Shown here piece by piece: positions 42,625 through 50,905 of a stretch of DNA of 64,000 nucleotides (positions are counted from its first letter, which is position 1; each line of letters opens with the position of its first letter). The DNA lies in contig NZ_JAFCJJ010000010.1 of assembly GCF_018131015.1 (NCBI RefSeq), positions 1-64,000 of the forward strand. Direction: 5' to 3'. Both the position numbers and the translations under genes were made by a program. Below the pieces are notes generated by a model that saw nothing but the letters and a program-made list of their open reading frames with translations, had not been told where the DNA came from and ran no database searches. Source of the DNA: Bradyrhizobium diazoefficiens (GTDB lineage: Bacteria > Pseudomonadota > Alphaproteobacteria > Rhizobiales > Xanthobacteraceae).

Positions 42625-45600
42625 TCAGACGACGGCGCGCTTCGGCTGTGATGGCAGGCCGTCCTCCGCGGCCGGATCGGGCTCCGGCTGGAGCGGCGGC
42701 GCGACGGGCAGCGTCAGCGGCCGCAACAGTTCCGCCATCTGCGGCGCCGGCAGCGGCCGGGAGATCAGGAAGCCTTGCATCTCGTCGCAGCCATGAGTGC
42801 GCAGGAACGCCTCCTGCTCGGCATTCTCGACGCCTTCGGCCACCACGGTCATGCCGAGCGCCTTGCCCATGCTGATGATCGCCTGCGCGATCGCCTGGTC
42901 CTCCGAATCCTGCGGCAGGTCGCGCACGAAAGAGCGGTCGATCTTGATGGTGTCGATCGGGAAGTGCTTCATCAGCGACATCGACGAATAGCCGGTGCCG
43001 AAGTCGTCGATGGCGAGGCGGATGCCGCGGCTCTGGATGGCGTCGAGCACCTTGAGCGCGCGTCCGACATTGCGCATCATCATGCTCTCGGTGACCTCGA
43101 GTTGCAGCAGCACCGGCGACATGCCGCTCGCCGCCAGCGCCTCGTCGACGTCCTCCAGCAGATGCTCGTCGACGAACTGCCGTGGCGACAGGTTCACCGC
43201 CATCGACAGCGGCAGCAGACCGCGGCGCTGCCAGGCCATCGCCTGCGCGCAGGCCTCCTTCAGCACCCAGCGACCGATCGGCACGATCAGGCCGGTTTCC
43301 TCGGCGAGCGGGATGAACTGCGCCGGCGAGACGCTGCCGAGCTCGGGGTGGGTCCAGCGCAGCAGCGCCTCGACGCCGGTGATCTGGCCGGTCTCCATGT
43401 CGACCTTGGGCTGGTAGTTCAGCGTGAACTGCTCGCGCTCGAGCGCCCGGCGCAGCGCGCTCTCCAGCGACAGGCGCTCGATCGACTGCGTCTTCACCTC
43501 CTTGGAGAAAAAGCGATAACCGTTCTTGCCGTCCTCCTTGGCGAGATACATCGCCATGTCGGCGTTCTTGGTCAGCGTCTGCGCGTCGGCGCCGTTGGCC
43601 GGGTACATCGCGATGCCGATCGAGGCGGTGGTGTGGCACTCGTGGCCGGCGAGCTGCATGGGCTGGCCGAGTGCCGCGAGCACGCCGGTCGCGATGCGCT
43701 GGACGTCGTCGATATCGCCGCACTGGTCGAGGATCACCACGAATTCGTCGCCGCCGAGGCGTGCGACCACGTCGCTGGCCCGCAGCGTGCCGCGCAGCCG
43801 GTTCGCCACTTCGAGCAGGAGCAGGTCGCCGGCCTCGTGACCCAGCGAGTCGTTGATGACCTTGAAACGGTCGAGATCGATGAACAGCACCGCGAAGCGG
43901 TGATCGTGACGCTGCGCCGCGCCGATCGCCTCGCGCAGCAACCCGTTGAAGGTCTCGCGGTTCGGCAGATCGGTCAGGCTGTCGTGCGAGGCGAGGTACT
44001 CGATGCGCTCGTCCGCCCGGTTCTTCTCGTCGGCGCGATCGAAATTCTCCATCGCGAAGGAGACGTTGTCGGCAAGACGCTGCAACAGCTCGACGAATTC
44101 GCCGGTGAATGTGTCCTGCTCGGTCGACATGTAGATCATGACACCGACCGGCTTGTCGTGCGTGATCAGCGGGAACGCCGCGCCGGAGCGCGCTTTTTCC
44201 GGGTGCAGGATGGCGTGGAAGGCGCTCACGCGGCTGTCGTTGACGTAGTCGTTGCTGACGCAGGGCTGGCGGGTACGGAACGCCGTGCCGCTCATGCCGC
44301 GACCTTCGGGACGGTCGGCGTCGATGGAGAGACGAACGTTTCTCGTGGTCTCGGCGGACGGCCCCGCGGCCGCGGTGATCGCGAGCTGATCGCTGCCGTC
44401 CTTGAGGAGCGCAATGGTGGTCGAGGTGAACTTGCCGCCTGTGGAGGCGGCCTGGCACACCAGCTCGAACAGCTCAGTGCGCGACTTGGCCCGCACGATC
44501 GCTTCATTGGTGGCGCTCAGCGCCGCGAACATGCGCGTCAGGCTCTCCTTCTGCGCTTCGGTGCGGGCCTTTTCCTCGGCGCGGTCGAAATTGTCGAGCG
44601 CAAACGACACGTTCTCCGCCAGCCGCCCGAGCAGCTGAACGAGGTCGGGCGTGAACGTGCCTTCGTCCGGGGACAGGAACAGGAGGATGCCAACTGCCTC
44701 CGTGTCGTTCCTCAACAGCGGGAAGCAGCCGCCGGACCTCGCACCTTGATCGCGCGCGACGTGATGCCAATGCCGCGTGCGAGCATCCGTGAGCACGTCG
44801 TTGGCAACGCTGGGAGCTCGCGTACGGAACGAGGTGCCGGCAAGGCCCCGCCCCTCCGGTTCTTCTTCCGAGGTGGAAAACCGCCAGTTCTTCACGTGAT
44901 CGGTGCATTGCCCCTTGGTCGCAGCGATGTCGAGGCGGCGTCCGCTCGGATCAACCATCGCGATGGTTGCGGACGTGAAGGTGTCGCCGAGCACCGCCGC
45001 TTCGCACACAGCGTCGAACAGTTCCGCGCGGGTCTTCACCCGCATGATGGCTTCGTTGGTCGCGCTCAAGGCCTCGAGCATGCCGCGGAGGCGGTTGCGT
45101 TGCATTTCGGCCTTCGCCTTCTCGTCGGCCCGGTCGAGATTCTCGAGGGCGAAGGCGACATTGGCCTGGAGCCGCTGCAGCAGCTCGACGAATTCGGGCG
45201 TGAAGGTGCCGCGTTCCGGCGAGCTGAAGAGGAACACGCCTTCGACGCGATCTCCATTGAACAGCGGCAGCGCTGCGGATGAGCCGATACCGGACAGAAA
45301 GGCGTTCGACACCCAGGGCTTGATCCGCTCGTCCGACAGCACGTCGTTGCTAATGCAGGGCTGGCGCGTGCGGAAAGCCGTTCCCGTCAGCCCCCGGCCT
45401 TCAGGCACCTGATCGGAGATGGAGAACTTGAAGGTGCGGACCCTGTCGGCGCTTGGCCCGTAGGAGGCGATGACGCGGAGCAACTCGGCATGGTGGTCGA
45501 CGAGGGCGATGGTCGCCGAGGTGAACTTGGCGCCCTTCGCAGTGGCCTCGCAGACGAGGTCGAAGAGTTCGGCCCGTGAGTGCGCGCGCAGGATCGCCTC

Positions 45601-46740
45601 GTTGGTGGCGCTGAGCGCGGCATACATGCGCGCCAGGCGCTCCTCTTCCGCGGCGATCAGGGCCTTTTCCGCATCGCGGCCCAGATTTTCGATGGCAAAG
45701 CACACGTTCTCGGCGATGCGCAGCATCAGCGCGACGATCTCCTCGTCGGCGGCCCAGGAGGGGCTGAGGAAGGACAGCATGACACCGATGCTCTCGCCCT
45801 GCCTGATCAGGGGCGCCCCGACGCAGGCCGCAACGCCCGAGTTGGTGGTTGCCTGCTCCCACGGTGTACCCTTGGTCCGACGGGCGAGATCGCTTTCGAC
45901 CTGGGGCTTCTGAGAACGGAAGACCTCGCCGCAAATACCGCGGCCGTGGGGATTGCCGGGATCGGTGGAGTAGCGGGCCCGGGCGACCAGCCCGACATTT
46001 TGACCGGTGCCGGCGACGGGTTTCAGCCAGTGGGAGCCAGGCTCCTTGAGCAGAACAAAGGACGCGAGCGACTTGCCGCCGTGAACGGAGGCGTCGCAGA
46101 CGAGCTGATACAGCTCCTGCTCGGTCTTGGCGCGCAGGATGGCCTCGTTGGTCGCGCTCAGCGCGCCGAACATGCGGTTGAGCCGTCGCGCCGCCCGCTC
46201 GCCGGCCTGCCGCGCCGTCTCGCGCGCAAAATTGTCCAGGGCGTAGGAGATGTTTGCCGACATCCGCTCGAACAGCGACACGATCTGCGCATCGAGCAAG
46301 CCGACCTCGCCGCGGGTCACGAACAACACGCCGACGCTTTTGCCGCCGCAGAGCAGTGGCAGCGCCGCCGCGGCGCCGACATGGGCCTCCTCGGCGTGCT
46401 TGCGCCACGGCAGCAAACGCGGATCATTCAGATAGTCGTTGCTGGTGCACAGCTTCTGGCCGCGAAATGCTTCCCCGACGACGCCGGAGCCCTCCGGCGT
46501 ATCCGCCTCGGTCGAGATCTCGACCGCGTGTAGCCGCGCCACTTCCTCGCCACAGCCGGCGGCAAAGCGCAGCCGATGGCTGCCCGGCTCCGCCAGGAAC
46601 ACCGCAACCGCCGTGAAATCCCCGCTCGAAAACCCGGCGTCGCAGACCTTCTGGTACAGCTCGTCCGGCGATGTCGCGTAGAGGATCGCCTCATTGATTG
46701 CGCTCAGCGCCGCGAAGGTGCGTGCGAGGGTCGTCGCCAC
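42625..46740 (-). CDS. Five-GAF, GGDEF and EAL c-di-GMP signalling protein
   Basis: A 1371-residue cytosolic protein with no membrane span. Five GAF domains follow one another with a period of 182, 182, 182 and 183 residues, marked by a linker ALSATNEAI (near residues 11, 193, 375, 557, 740), and GAF 3-5 share the motif PEGRG-(L/M)-(T/A/S)-GT. A GGDEF domain (about 915-1080) has an intact LGGDEF (995-1000) and an inhibitory RASD five residues before it. The EAL domain (about 1100-1340) keeps EALLRW, DDFGTGYSS and AEGVEN. Both synthesis and degradation of c-di-GMP look possible. The GAF ligand is unknown; there is no NKFDE motif. It sits next to polysaccharide genes. Confidence 0.93.
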   Translation of the reverse strand: MATTLARTFAALSAINEAILYATSPDELYQKVCDAGFSSGDFTAVAVFLAEPGSHRLRFAAGCGEEVARLHAVEISTEADTPEGSGVVGEAFRGQKLCTSNDYLNDPRLLPWRKHAEEAHVGAAAALPLLCGGKSVGVLFVTRGEVGLLDAQIVSLFERMSANISYALDNFARETARQAGERAARRLNRMFGALSATNEAILRAKTEQELYQLVCDASVHGGKSLASFVLLKEPGSHWLKPVAGTGQNVGLVARARYSTDPGNPHGRGICGEVFRSQKPQVESDLARRTKGTPWEQATTNSGVAACVGAPLIRQGESIGVMLSFLSPSWAADEEIVALMLRIAENVCFAIENLGRDAEKALIAAEEERLARMYAALSATNEAILRAHSRAELFDLVCEATAKGAKFTSATIALVDHHAELLRVIASYGPSADRVRTFKFSISDQVPEGRGLTGTAFRTRQPCISNDVLSDERIKPWVSNAFLSGIGSSAALPLFNGDRVEGVFLFSSPERGTFTPEFVELLQRLQANVAFALENLDRADEKAKAEMQRNRLRGMLEALSATNEAIMRVKTRAELFDAVCEAAVLGDTFTSATIAMVDPSGRRLDIAATKGQCTDHVKNWRFSTSEEEPEGRGLAGTSFRTRAPSVANDVLTDARTRHWHHVARDQGARSGGCFPLLRNDTEAVGILLFLSPDEGTFTPDLVQLLGRLAENVSFALDNFDRAEEKARTEAQKESLTRMFAALSATNEAIVRAKSRTELFELVCQAASTGGKFTSTTIALLKDGSDQLAITAAAGPSAETTRNVRLSIDADRPEGRGMSGTAFRTRQPCVSNDYVNDSRVSAFHAILHPEKARSGAAFPLITHDKPVGVMIYMSTEQDTFTGEFVELLQRLADNVSFAMENFDRADEKNRADERIEYLASHDSLTDLPNRETFNGLLREAIGAAQRHDHRFAVLFIDLDRFKVINDSLGHEAGDLLLLEVANRLRGTLRASDVVARLGGDEFVVILDQCGDIDDVQRIATGVLAALGQPMQLAGHECHTTASIGIAMYPANGADAQTLTKNADMAMYLAKEDGKNGYRFFSKEVKTQSIERLSLESALRRALEREQFTLNYQPKVDMETGQITGVEALLRWTHPELGSVSPAQFIPLAEETGLIVPIGRWVLKEACAQAMAWQRRGLLPLSMAVNLSPRQFVDEHLLEDVDEALAASGMSPVLLQLEVTESMMMRNVGRALKVLDAIQSRGIRLAIDDFGTGYSSMSLMKHFPIDTIKIDRSFVRDLPQDSEDQAIAQAIISMGKALGMTVVAEGVENAEQEAFLRTHGCDEMQGFLISRPLPAPQMAELLRPLTLPVAPPLQPEPDPAAEDGLPSQPKRAVV

Positions 46741-47046
46741 GATCTCAACTCCCGGGCATTTCTGCCTATTTCTCCCGGTCGCTGTTATGAACGGCCATCG
46801 CCTAAGTGGTCGTTATTGCGCAGTCAAAAGCGCCGATCAGAGTGAACGAGCTGCGAACGGGAGGCTGCAAAGTGTTGAAAATCCCGCCGCGCGGGAAGCA
46901 AGGACGCCCGCCCCCAGACGAAAGGCGCGTCCTGTTTACGAATTTGCAGGCCTGCCTTGGTTTACGGGAGATTGATATCGCGGCGTTGCTTTGAGACGAT
47001 GGCTCCCAACAACCGCCCGCCAAGGGGCGATGATCGAGGGAACGCC
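46741..47046. other. Divergent intergenic region, no gene seen
   Basis: About 306 bp between the GAF-GGDEF-EAL gene and the Ldh-type dehydrogenase gene. It must hold both promoters. I see no repeat, RNA gene or clear operator. Confidence 0.45.
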
Positions 47047-48099
47047 ATGCCGATCGTCAAGGCCGACCGCCTCACGCGCGTCAGCGCCGCACTGCTTCGC
47101 GCCGCCGGCGCCTCCCAGGAAGAGGCCGACGCGGTGGCTGTCGGCTGCGTCAACGCCAATCTCGCCGGCCACGATTCCCACGGCGTGATCGCGGTTCCGA
47201 CCTATATTGACCGCATCAAGGCCGGCCACATCGTGCCCGGCGCCAAATGGACCATCGTCCAGGAGACGCCGACCACGACCGTGATCGACGGTCATTGGGG
47301 CTTCGGCTTCCATGTCAACGCCAGGGCCATGGCGCTGACGATCGAGAAGGCCAAGACGGCGAATGTCGCCGCCTGCACCGTATTCCGGCAGAGCCATGTC
47401 GGCCGGCTCGCCGCCTATCCGCTGATGGCGATGCGCGAAGGCATGATCGGCATTGCCACCGCCGATTCCGGCCGCTCGCCGAAGCACGTGGCGCCGTTCG
47501 GTGGGCGGGAAGCACGGCTCGGCACCAACCCGATCTCGATTGCGGTGCCATCGGACCTCGAAACGCCGTTCTATCTGGACATGGCAACCTCGGCGGTCGC
47601 GGCCGGCAAGATCCAGCTCGCGGTCGCCCGCGGCGAGGAGATCCCTACGGGGTGGATCATCGATGCCGAGGGCCGGCACACCACCGATCCGACGCAGTAC
47701 CGCAAAGGCGGCGCGCTGCTGCCGCTCGGCGGCAGCGAGGGCTACAAGGGCAGCGGTCTCGCCGCGATGGTCGAGGTGCTGTGCGGGCTGCTGACCGGCC
47801 TCGGCTTCGGCGTCGAACCGACCGGGCGGCACAATGACGGCTGCTTCATGGCGGTGTTCAACGTCGCAGCATTCCGCCCGCTGAAGGACTTCAAGCGCGA
47901 GGTCGCGGACTTCGCGCGCTATCTGAAATCGACGCCGCCGTCGGAAGGCAGCCAAGGCGTCTACTATCCCGGCGAGATCGAGGGCGTGCGCGAACAGCAG
48001 CGCCTGCGCGACGGCATCGAGGTCGAGGACGCGACCTGGGACAGGCTGCGCGCACTGGCGCACGAATACGGACTCGCTACGACGCTCGATCTGGCCTGA
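47047..48099 (+). CDS. Ldh-family (malate/L-lactate/sulfolactate-type) dehydrogenase
   Basis: A 350-residue NAD(P)-dependent oxidoreductase of the Ldh_2 fold, which is unrelated to classical lactate dehydrogenase. Markers are AGHDSHGVIAVPTYI with the catalytic His-Ser-His region, FRQSHVGRLAAYPLMAM, IATADSGRSP and LGTNPISIAVPS, and late KGSGLAAMVEVLCGLLTGLG. It should reduce a 2-oxoacid or oxidise a 2-hydroxyacid. GAGGGA lies 7 nt before ATG 47047. It opens a three-gene group with a flavin monooxygenase (17 nt) and a FAH-type hydrolase (15 nt), so its substrate is probably an intermediate of the same pathway. Confidence 0.9.
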   Translation: MPIVKADRLTRVSAALLRAAGASQEEADAVAVGCVNANLAGHDSHGVIAVPTYIDRIKAGHIVPGAKWTIVQETPTTTVIDGHWGFGFHVNARAMALTIEKAKTANVAACTVFRQSHVGRLAAYPLMAMREGMIGIATADSGRSPKHVAPFGGREARLGTNPISIAVPSDLETPFYLDMATSAVAAGKIQLAVARGEEIPTGWIIDAEGRHTTDPTQYRKGGALLPLGGSEGYKGSGLAAMVEVLCGLLTGLGFGVEPTGRHNDGCFMAVFNVAAFRPLKDFKREVADFARYLKSTPPSEGSQGVYYPGEIEGVREQQRLRDGIEVEDATWDRLRALAHEYGLATTLDLA

Positions 48100-48116
48100 A
48101 GGATTTGGAGAACAGC

Positions 48117-49484
48117 ATGACACGGCAGATGGTCCTGGTCGGTTTCCTTCAGGCGCAAAACTGCACCAATTTGCCGAGCTCGTGGCGGCATCCGGACTCG
48201 CGCGCGGATTCGATGTCGGCGGATTATTACCAGGAGATCGCGCGAATCCTCGAGGCCGGCAAGTTCCACATGGCGTTCTTCGACGACCGCCTGGCCATGC
48301 CGGACCGCTACGGCAACGACCACGCCCACACCGTCGAATACGGCATCCGCTGCGTGAAGATGGATCCCCTGATCGTGCTGACCACCATGGGCATGGTCAC
48401 CGAAAAGCTCGGGCTGGGGTCAACCTGTTCGACCACATATTACGAACCCTTCGACGTCGCTCGCCGCTTCGCCACGCTCGACCTGATGTCCGGGGGACGC
48501 GCCGGCTGGAACGTCGTCACCTCGCTCAATGACGGCGAGGCGCTCAACATGGGCCGCGATTCCCATCCCGAACACGACTCCCGCTACGACCGCGCCGACG
48601 AGTTCATGGAGGTCGTGCTCGGCCATTGGGACACCTGGGAGGACGGCGCCCTCATCATGGACAAAAAGAGTGGCCGCTTCGCCGATCCAAGCAAGGTGAA
48701 GCGGCTCGATCACAAGGGCGCGGCTTTCAAGTCGCGCGGGCCATTCACCGTGCCGCGCTCGGACCAGGGCCACCCCGTCATCATCCAGGCCGGCGCCTCG
48801 GGCCGCGGCCAGCGCTTTGCCGGCCGCTGGGGCGAGGTGATCTTCACCGCCGCGCGCAATCTTGCCGGCGCCAAGGAAGGTTATGCGGCCGTGCGCAACG
48901 AGGCCGCGAAGGCCGGTCGCGATCCCGACCAGATGTTTCTTTGCAATCTGACGACGCCGGTCTGCGCCGCCACCAAGGCCGAAGCCGAGGACAAGATGGC
49001 GCTGATCAACAAACTGCCGCTCGAGATCGACGCATTGTCGCTGCTCGCCGAAGCCCTCAACTACGATTTCGCCTCCAAGGGTCTCGACGAGCCGCTGACC
49101 ACGGACGAGCTGAAGAGCATGCAGGGCATTCTGGGCATCCGCGACGGCGTGCTCAAGACGTCAGGCAAGAGCAATCCGAGCGCGCGCGACTTCGTCACCT
49201 TCTCCGGACGCGGCCAGGTCCACGACGCGATGGTCGGCGGCCCGAAGGAGATCGCGGACAAACTTGAAGAAATGTTCGTCGAGCGCGGGTGCGACGGCTT
49301 CGTCATTGCCGCGACCTACGTGCCGGGGTCCTACGCGGACTTCGTCCAGCATGTCGTGCCGGAATTGCAGCGCCGCGGCTTGTTCCAGAAGGACTATCGC
49401 GGCAAGACGCTACGCGACAATCTCGGGCTCAAGCGGCCGGCCGCCGGCGCCTGGAAGACACGACCGCGCGATGCCGCGGAATAG
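48117..49484 (+). CDS. NtaA/SnaA/DszA-type flavin-dependent monooxygenase
   Basis: A 455-residue class C flavin monooxygenase of the LLM family, NtaA/DszA branch. Signatures are FLQAQNCTNLPSSWRHP, HMAFFDDRLAMPDRYGN, MVTEKLGLGSTCSTTYYEPFDVARRFATLDLMSGGRAGWNVVTS in pieces, then SRYDRADEFMEVVLG, and the FMNH2-binding PVIIQAGASGRGQRFAGRW. It needs reduced FMN from a separate reductase, which is not in the window. Relatives oxidise nitrilotriacetate, EDTA, dibenzothiophene sulfone or similar compounds. ATG 48117 is 17 nt after the dehydrogenase stop and has TTTGGAG upstream. The substrate is unknown. Confidence 0.92.
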   Translation: MTRQMVLVGFLQAQNCTNLPSSWRHPDSRADSMSADYYQEIARILEAGKFHMAFFDDRLAMPDRYGNDHAHTVEYGIRCVKMDPLIVLTTMGMVTEKLGLGSTCSTTYYEPFDVARRFATLDLMSGGRAGWNVVTSLNDGEALNMGRDSHPEHDSRYDRADEFMEVVLGHWDTWEDGALIMDKKSGRFADPSKVKRLDHKGAAFKSRGPFTVPRSDQGHPVIIQAGASGRGQRFAGRWGEVIFTAARNLAGAKEGYAAVRNEAAKAGRDPDQMFLCNLTTPVCAATKAEAEDKMALINKLPLEIDALSLLAEALNYDFASKGLDEPLTTDELKSMQGILGIRDGVLKTSGKSNPSARDFVTFSGRGQVHDAMVGGPKEIADKLEEMFVERGCDGFVIAATYVPGSYADFVQHVVPELQRRGLFQKDYRGKTLRDNLGLKRPAAGAWKTRPRDAAE

Positions 49485-49499
49485 CAACGAGGATACGAC

Positions 49500-50282
49500 A
49501 TGCGCTGGCTGAAATTTTCCGCCTCGGGCAAGACTTCCTGGGGGATCGTTGAGGGCGACCAGGTGATCGCGGTGGACGGCGATCCGCTCAGTGACTGGCA
49601 GCGCACCTCGCGCACGCATCCGCTGTCGCAGGTCAAAATCGAGCTGCCGCTGATCCCGCGCACGTTCTATTGCGTCGGCCTGAATTATCTCAAGCATCTG
49701 AAGGAAGCTGCCGACAAGGCCGGCACGGTGCCGGCCGTCCCCGACCGGCCCGAGATCGGCTATCGTGCCCAGAACGCGCTGATCGCCCATGACGAGGACG
49801 TCGTGATCCCGTCCTTCGCGACCGAGAAGATCCACTATGAGGGCGAGCTCGCCGTCGTCATCGGCAGGAAGGTCAAGCATCTCACCGAAGCGAACGCGAT
49901 GGATTGCGTGTTCGGCTACACCATCGGCAACGACGTCAGCGAGCGCAGCTGGCAAAAGGCCGACCGCGGCCTGTGGCGTTCCAAGAACGCCGACACGTTC
50001 AAGCCGATGGGCCCCTGGATCGAGACCGAGGCCGATCTTGCGACAATGGAGACCATCGTCCGGGTCAACGGCAAGGAAAGCAACCGCTTCCGCACCAACG
50101 ACATGATTTTTGGCGTGGTGCCATTCCTGGTGGAGCTGACGAAGTATTTCACGCTGTGGCCGGGCGACGTGATCTGGATGGGGACCGATGGCGCCTCGCC
50201 CGATATCAAGCACGGCGACGTCGTCGAGATCGAGATCACCGGTATCGGCACGTTGCGCAACAGGTTTGTGCGGGAGGGGTAG
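49500..50282 (+). CDS. Fumarylacetoacetate hydrolase family protein
   Basis: A 260-residue FAH-fold protein. The core region shows FYCVGLNYLKHL, the metal-binding glutamates in IHYEGELAVVIGR, and FGYTIGNDVSERSWQK followed by FKPMGPWI and the late GDVIWMGTDGASPDIKHGDVVEIEI. Such enzymes cleave acylpyruvates, decarboxylate oxaloacetate or isomerise and hydrate catechol-ring cleavage products. As the third gene of the dehydrogenase-monooxygenase operon (15-nt spacing) it would act late in breaking down a ring or acyl product; the real substrate is unknown. Confidence 0.92.
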   Translation: MRWLKFSASGKTSWGIVEGDQVIAVDGDPLSDWQRTSRTHPLSQVKIELPLIPRTFYCVGLNYLKHLKEAADKAGTVPAVPDRPEIGYRAQNALIAHDEDVVIPSFATEKIHYEGELAVVIGRKVKHLTEANAMDCVFGYTIGNDVSERSWQKADRGLWRSKNADTFKPMGPWIETEADLATMETIVRVNGKESNRFRTNDMIFGVVPFLVELTKYFTLWPGDVIWMGTDGASPDIKHGDVVEIEITGIGTLRNRFVREG

Positions 50283-50301
50283 TAAGCACCGATGAAAAAA
50301 A

Positions 50302-50757
50302 TCAAAACGGCAGCGCGACGCTCGTCTTGATTTCCTTCAGCACCACGTTGCTGCGGACATAGCGGATGCCGGGAATGCGGAACATGAACTCGTCGAGGAA
50401 GCGGTTGTAGGCGGCCATGTCCTGCACGACGACGCGCAGGTGATAGTCGGCATCGCCCGTCGTTGCAAAGCACTCCAGCACCTCGCGGCGCTTGCTGACC
50501 CGGGACACGAACTCGTCGACGAATTTGGCGTCGTGCCGCTCCAGCGAGACATGGAGGATGGCGGACATCGTGAAGCCCGCCTGCTCGCGCGCGAGCAGCG
50601 CAGCATAACCCTGGATGACGCCCCCCTCCTCCAGCGCGCGCACCCGGCGCCAGCAGGCCGAGGTGGACATGCCGACGGCATCGGCGAGCTGTTGGTTGGT
50701 GGCGCGGCCATCCTTCTGAAGGTGCGCGAGAATCTTCGCATCCTGGTCTTCGACCAT
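50302..50757 (-). CDS. Lrp/AsnC-family regulator
   Basis: A 151-residue Lrp/AsnC protein. The helix-turn-helix is at residues 15-40 (GRATNQQLADAVGMSTSACWRRVRAL), and the C-terminal RAM ligand domain follows (GFTMSAILHVSLE, LECFATTGDADYHLRVVVQDMAAYNRFLDEFM). These regulators form dimers to octamers and sense amino acids. The gene is divergent from the indolepyruvate:ferredoxin oxidoreductase gene, whose upstream region holds three spaced dyads, so that gene is the likely target, with an aromatic or branched amino acid as effector (inference). The upstream FAH gene converges on it. Confidence 0.94.
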   Translation of the reverse strand: MVEDQDAKILAHLQKDGRATNQQLADAVGMSTSACWRRVRALEEGGVIQGYAALLAREQAGFTMSAILHVSLERHDAKFVDEFVSRVSKRREVLECFATTGDADYHLRVVVQDMAAYNRFLDEFMFRIPGIRYVRSNVVLKEIKTSVALPF

Positions 50758-50773
50758 AAACTTCCCTCATTTC

Positions 50774-50856
50774 GGTAGAATCTACCTCATAATAGGCATA
50801 TTTGCAAAACTCTACCGAAATTTCGGTGAAATCGGGATAAATAGGTAAGACCTACC
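50774..50856. promoter_or_regulatory. Three spaced dyads, candidate Lrp/AsnC operators
   Basis: GGTAGA-A-TCTACC (50774-50786) and ACCGAAATTTCGGT (50814-50827) are perfect palindromes, and GGTAAGACCTACC (50844-50856) is a partial one. Their centres are near 50780, 50820.5 and 50850, about 40 and 30 bp apart, close to whole helical turns. They lie between the Lrp gene and the oxidoreductase gene. Confidence 0.65.
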
Positions 50857-50905
50857 ATCAGCTACGGCCTAACCTTCGCCCGGCAGGATGCCGCGGAGGT
50901 CCGCC

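Noticed and set aside
42775..45282. Open plus-strand frame of 835 codons inside the GAF-GGDEF-EAL gene
   Set aside because: It is antisense to well-conserved GGDEF, EAL and GAF motifs and reads as a repetitive shadow of the tandem GAF units.
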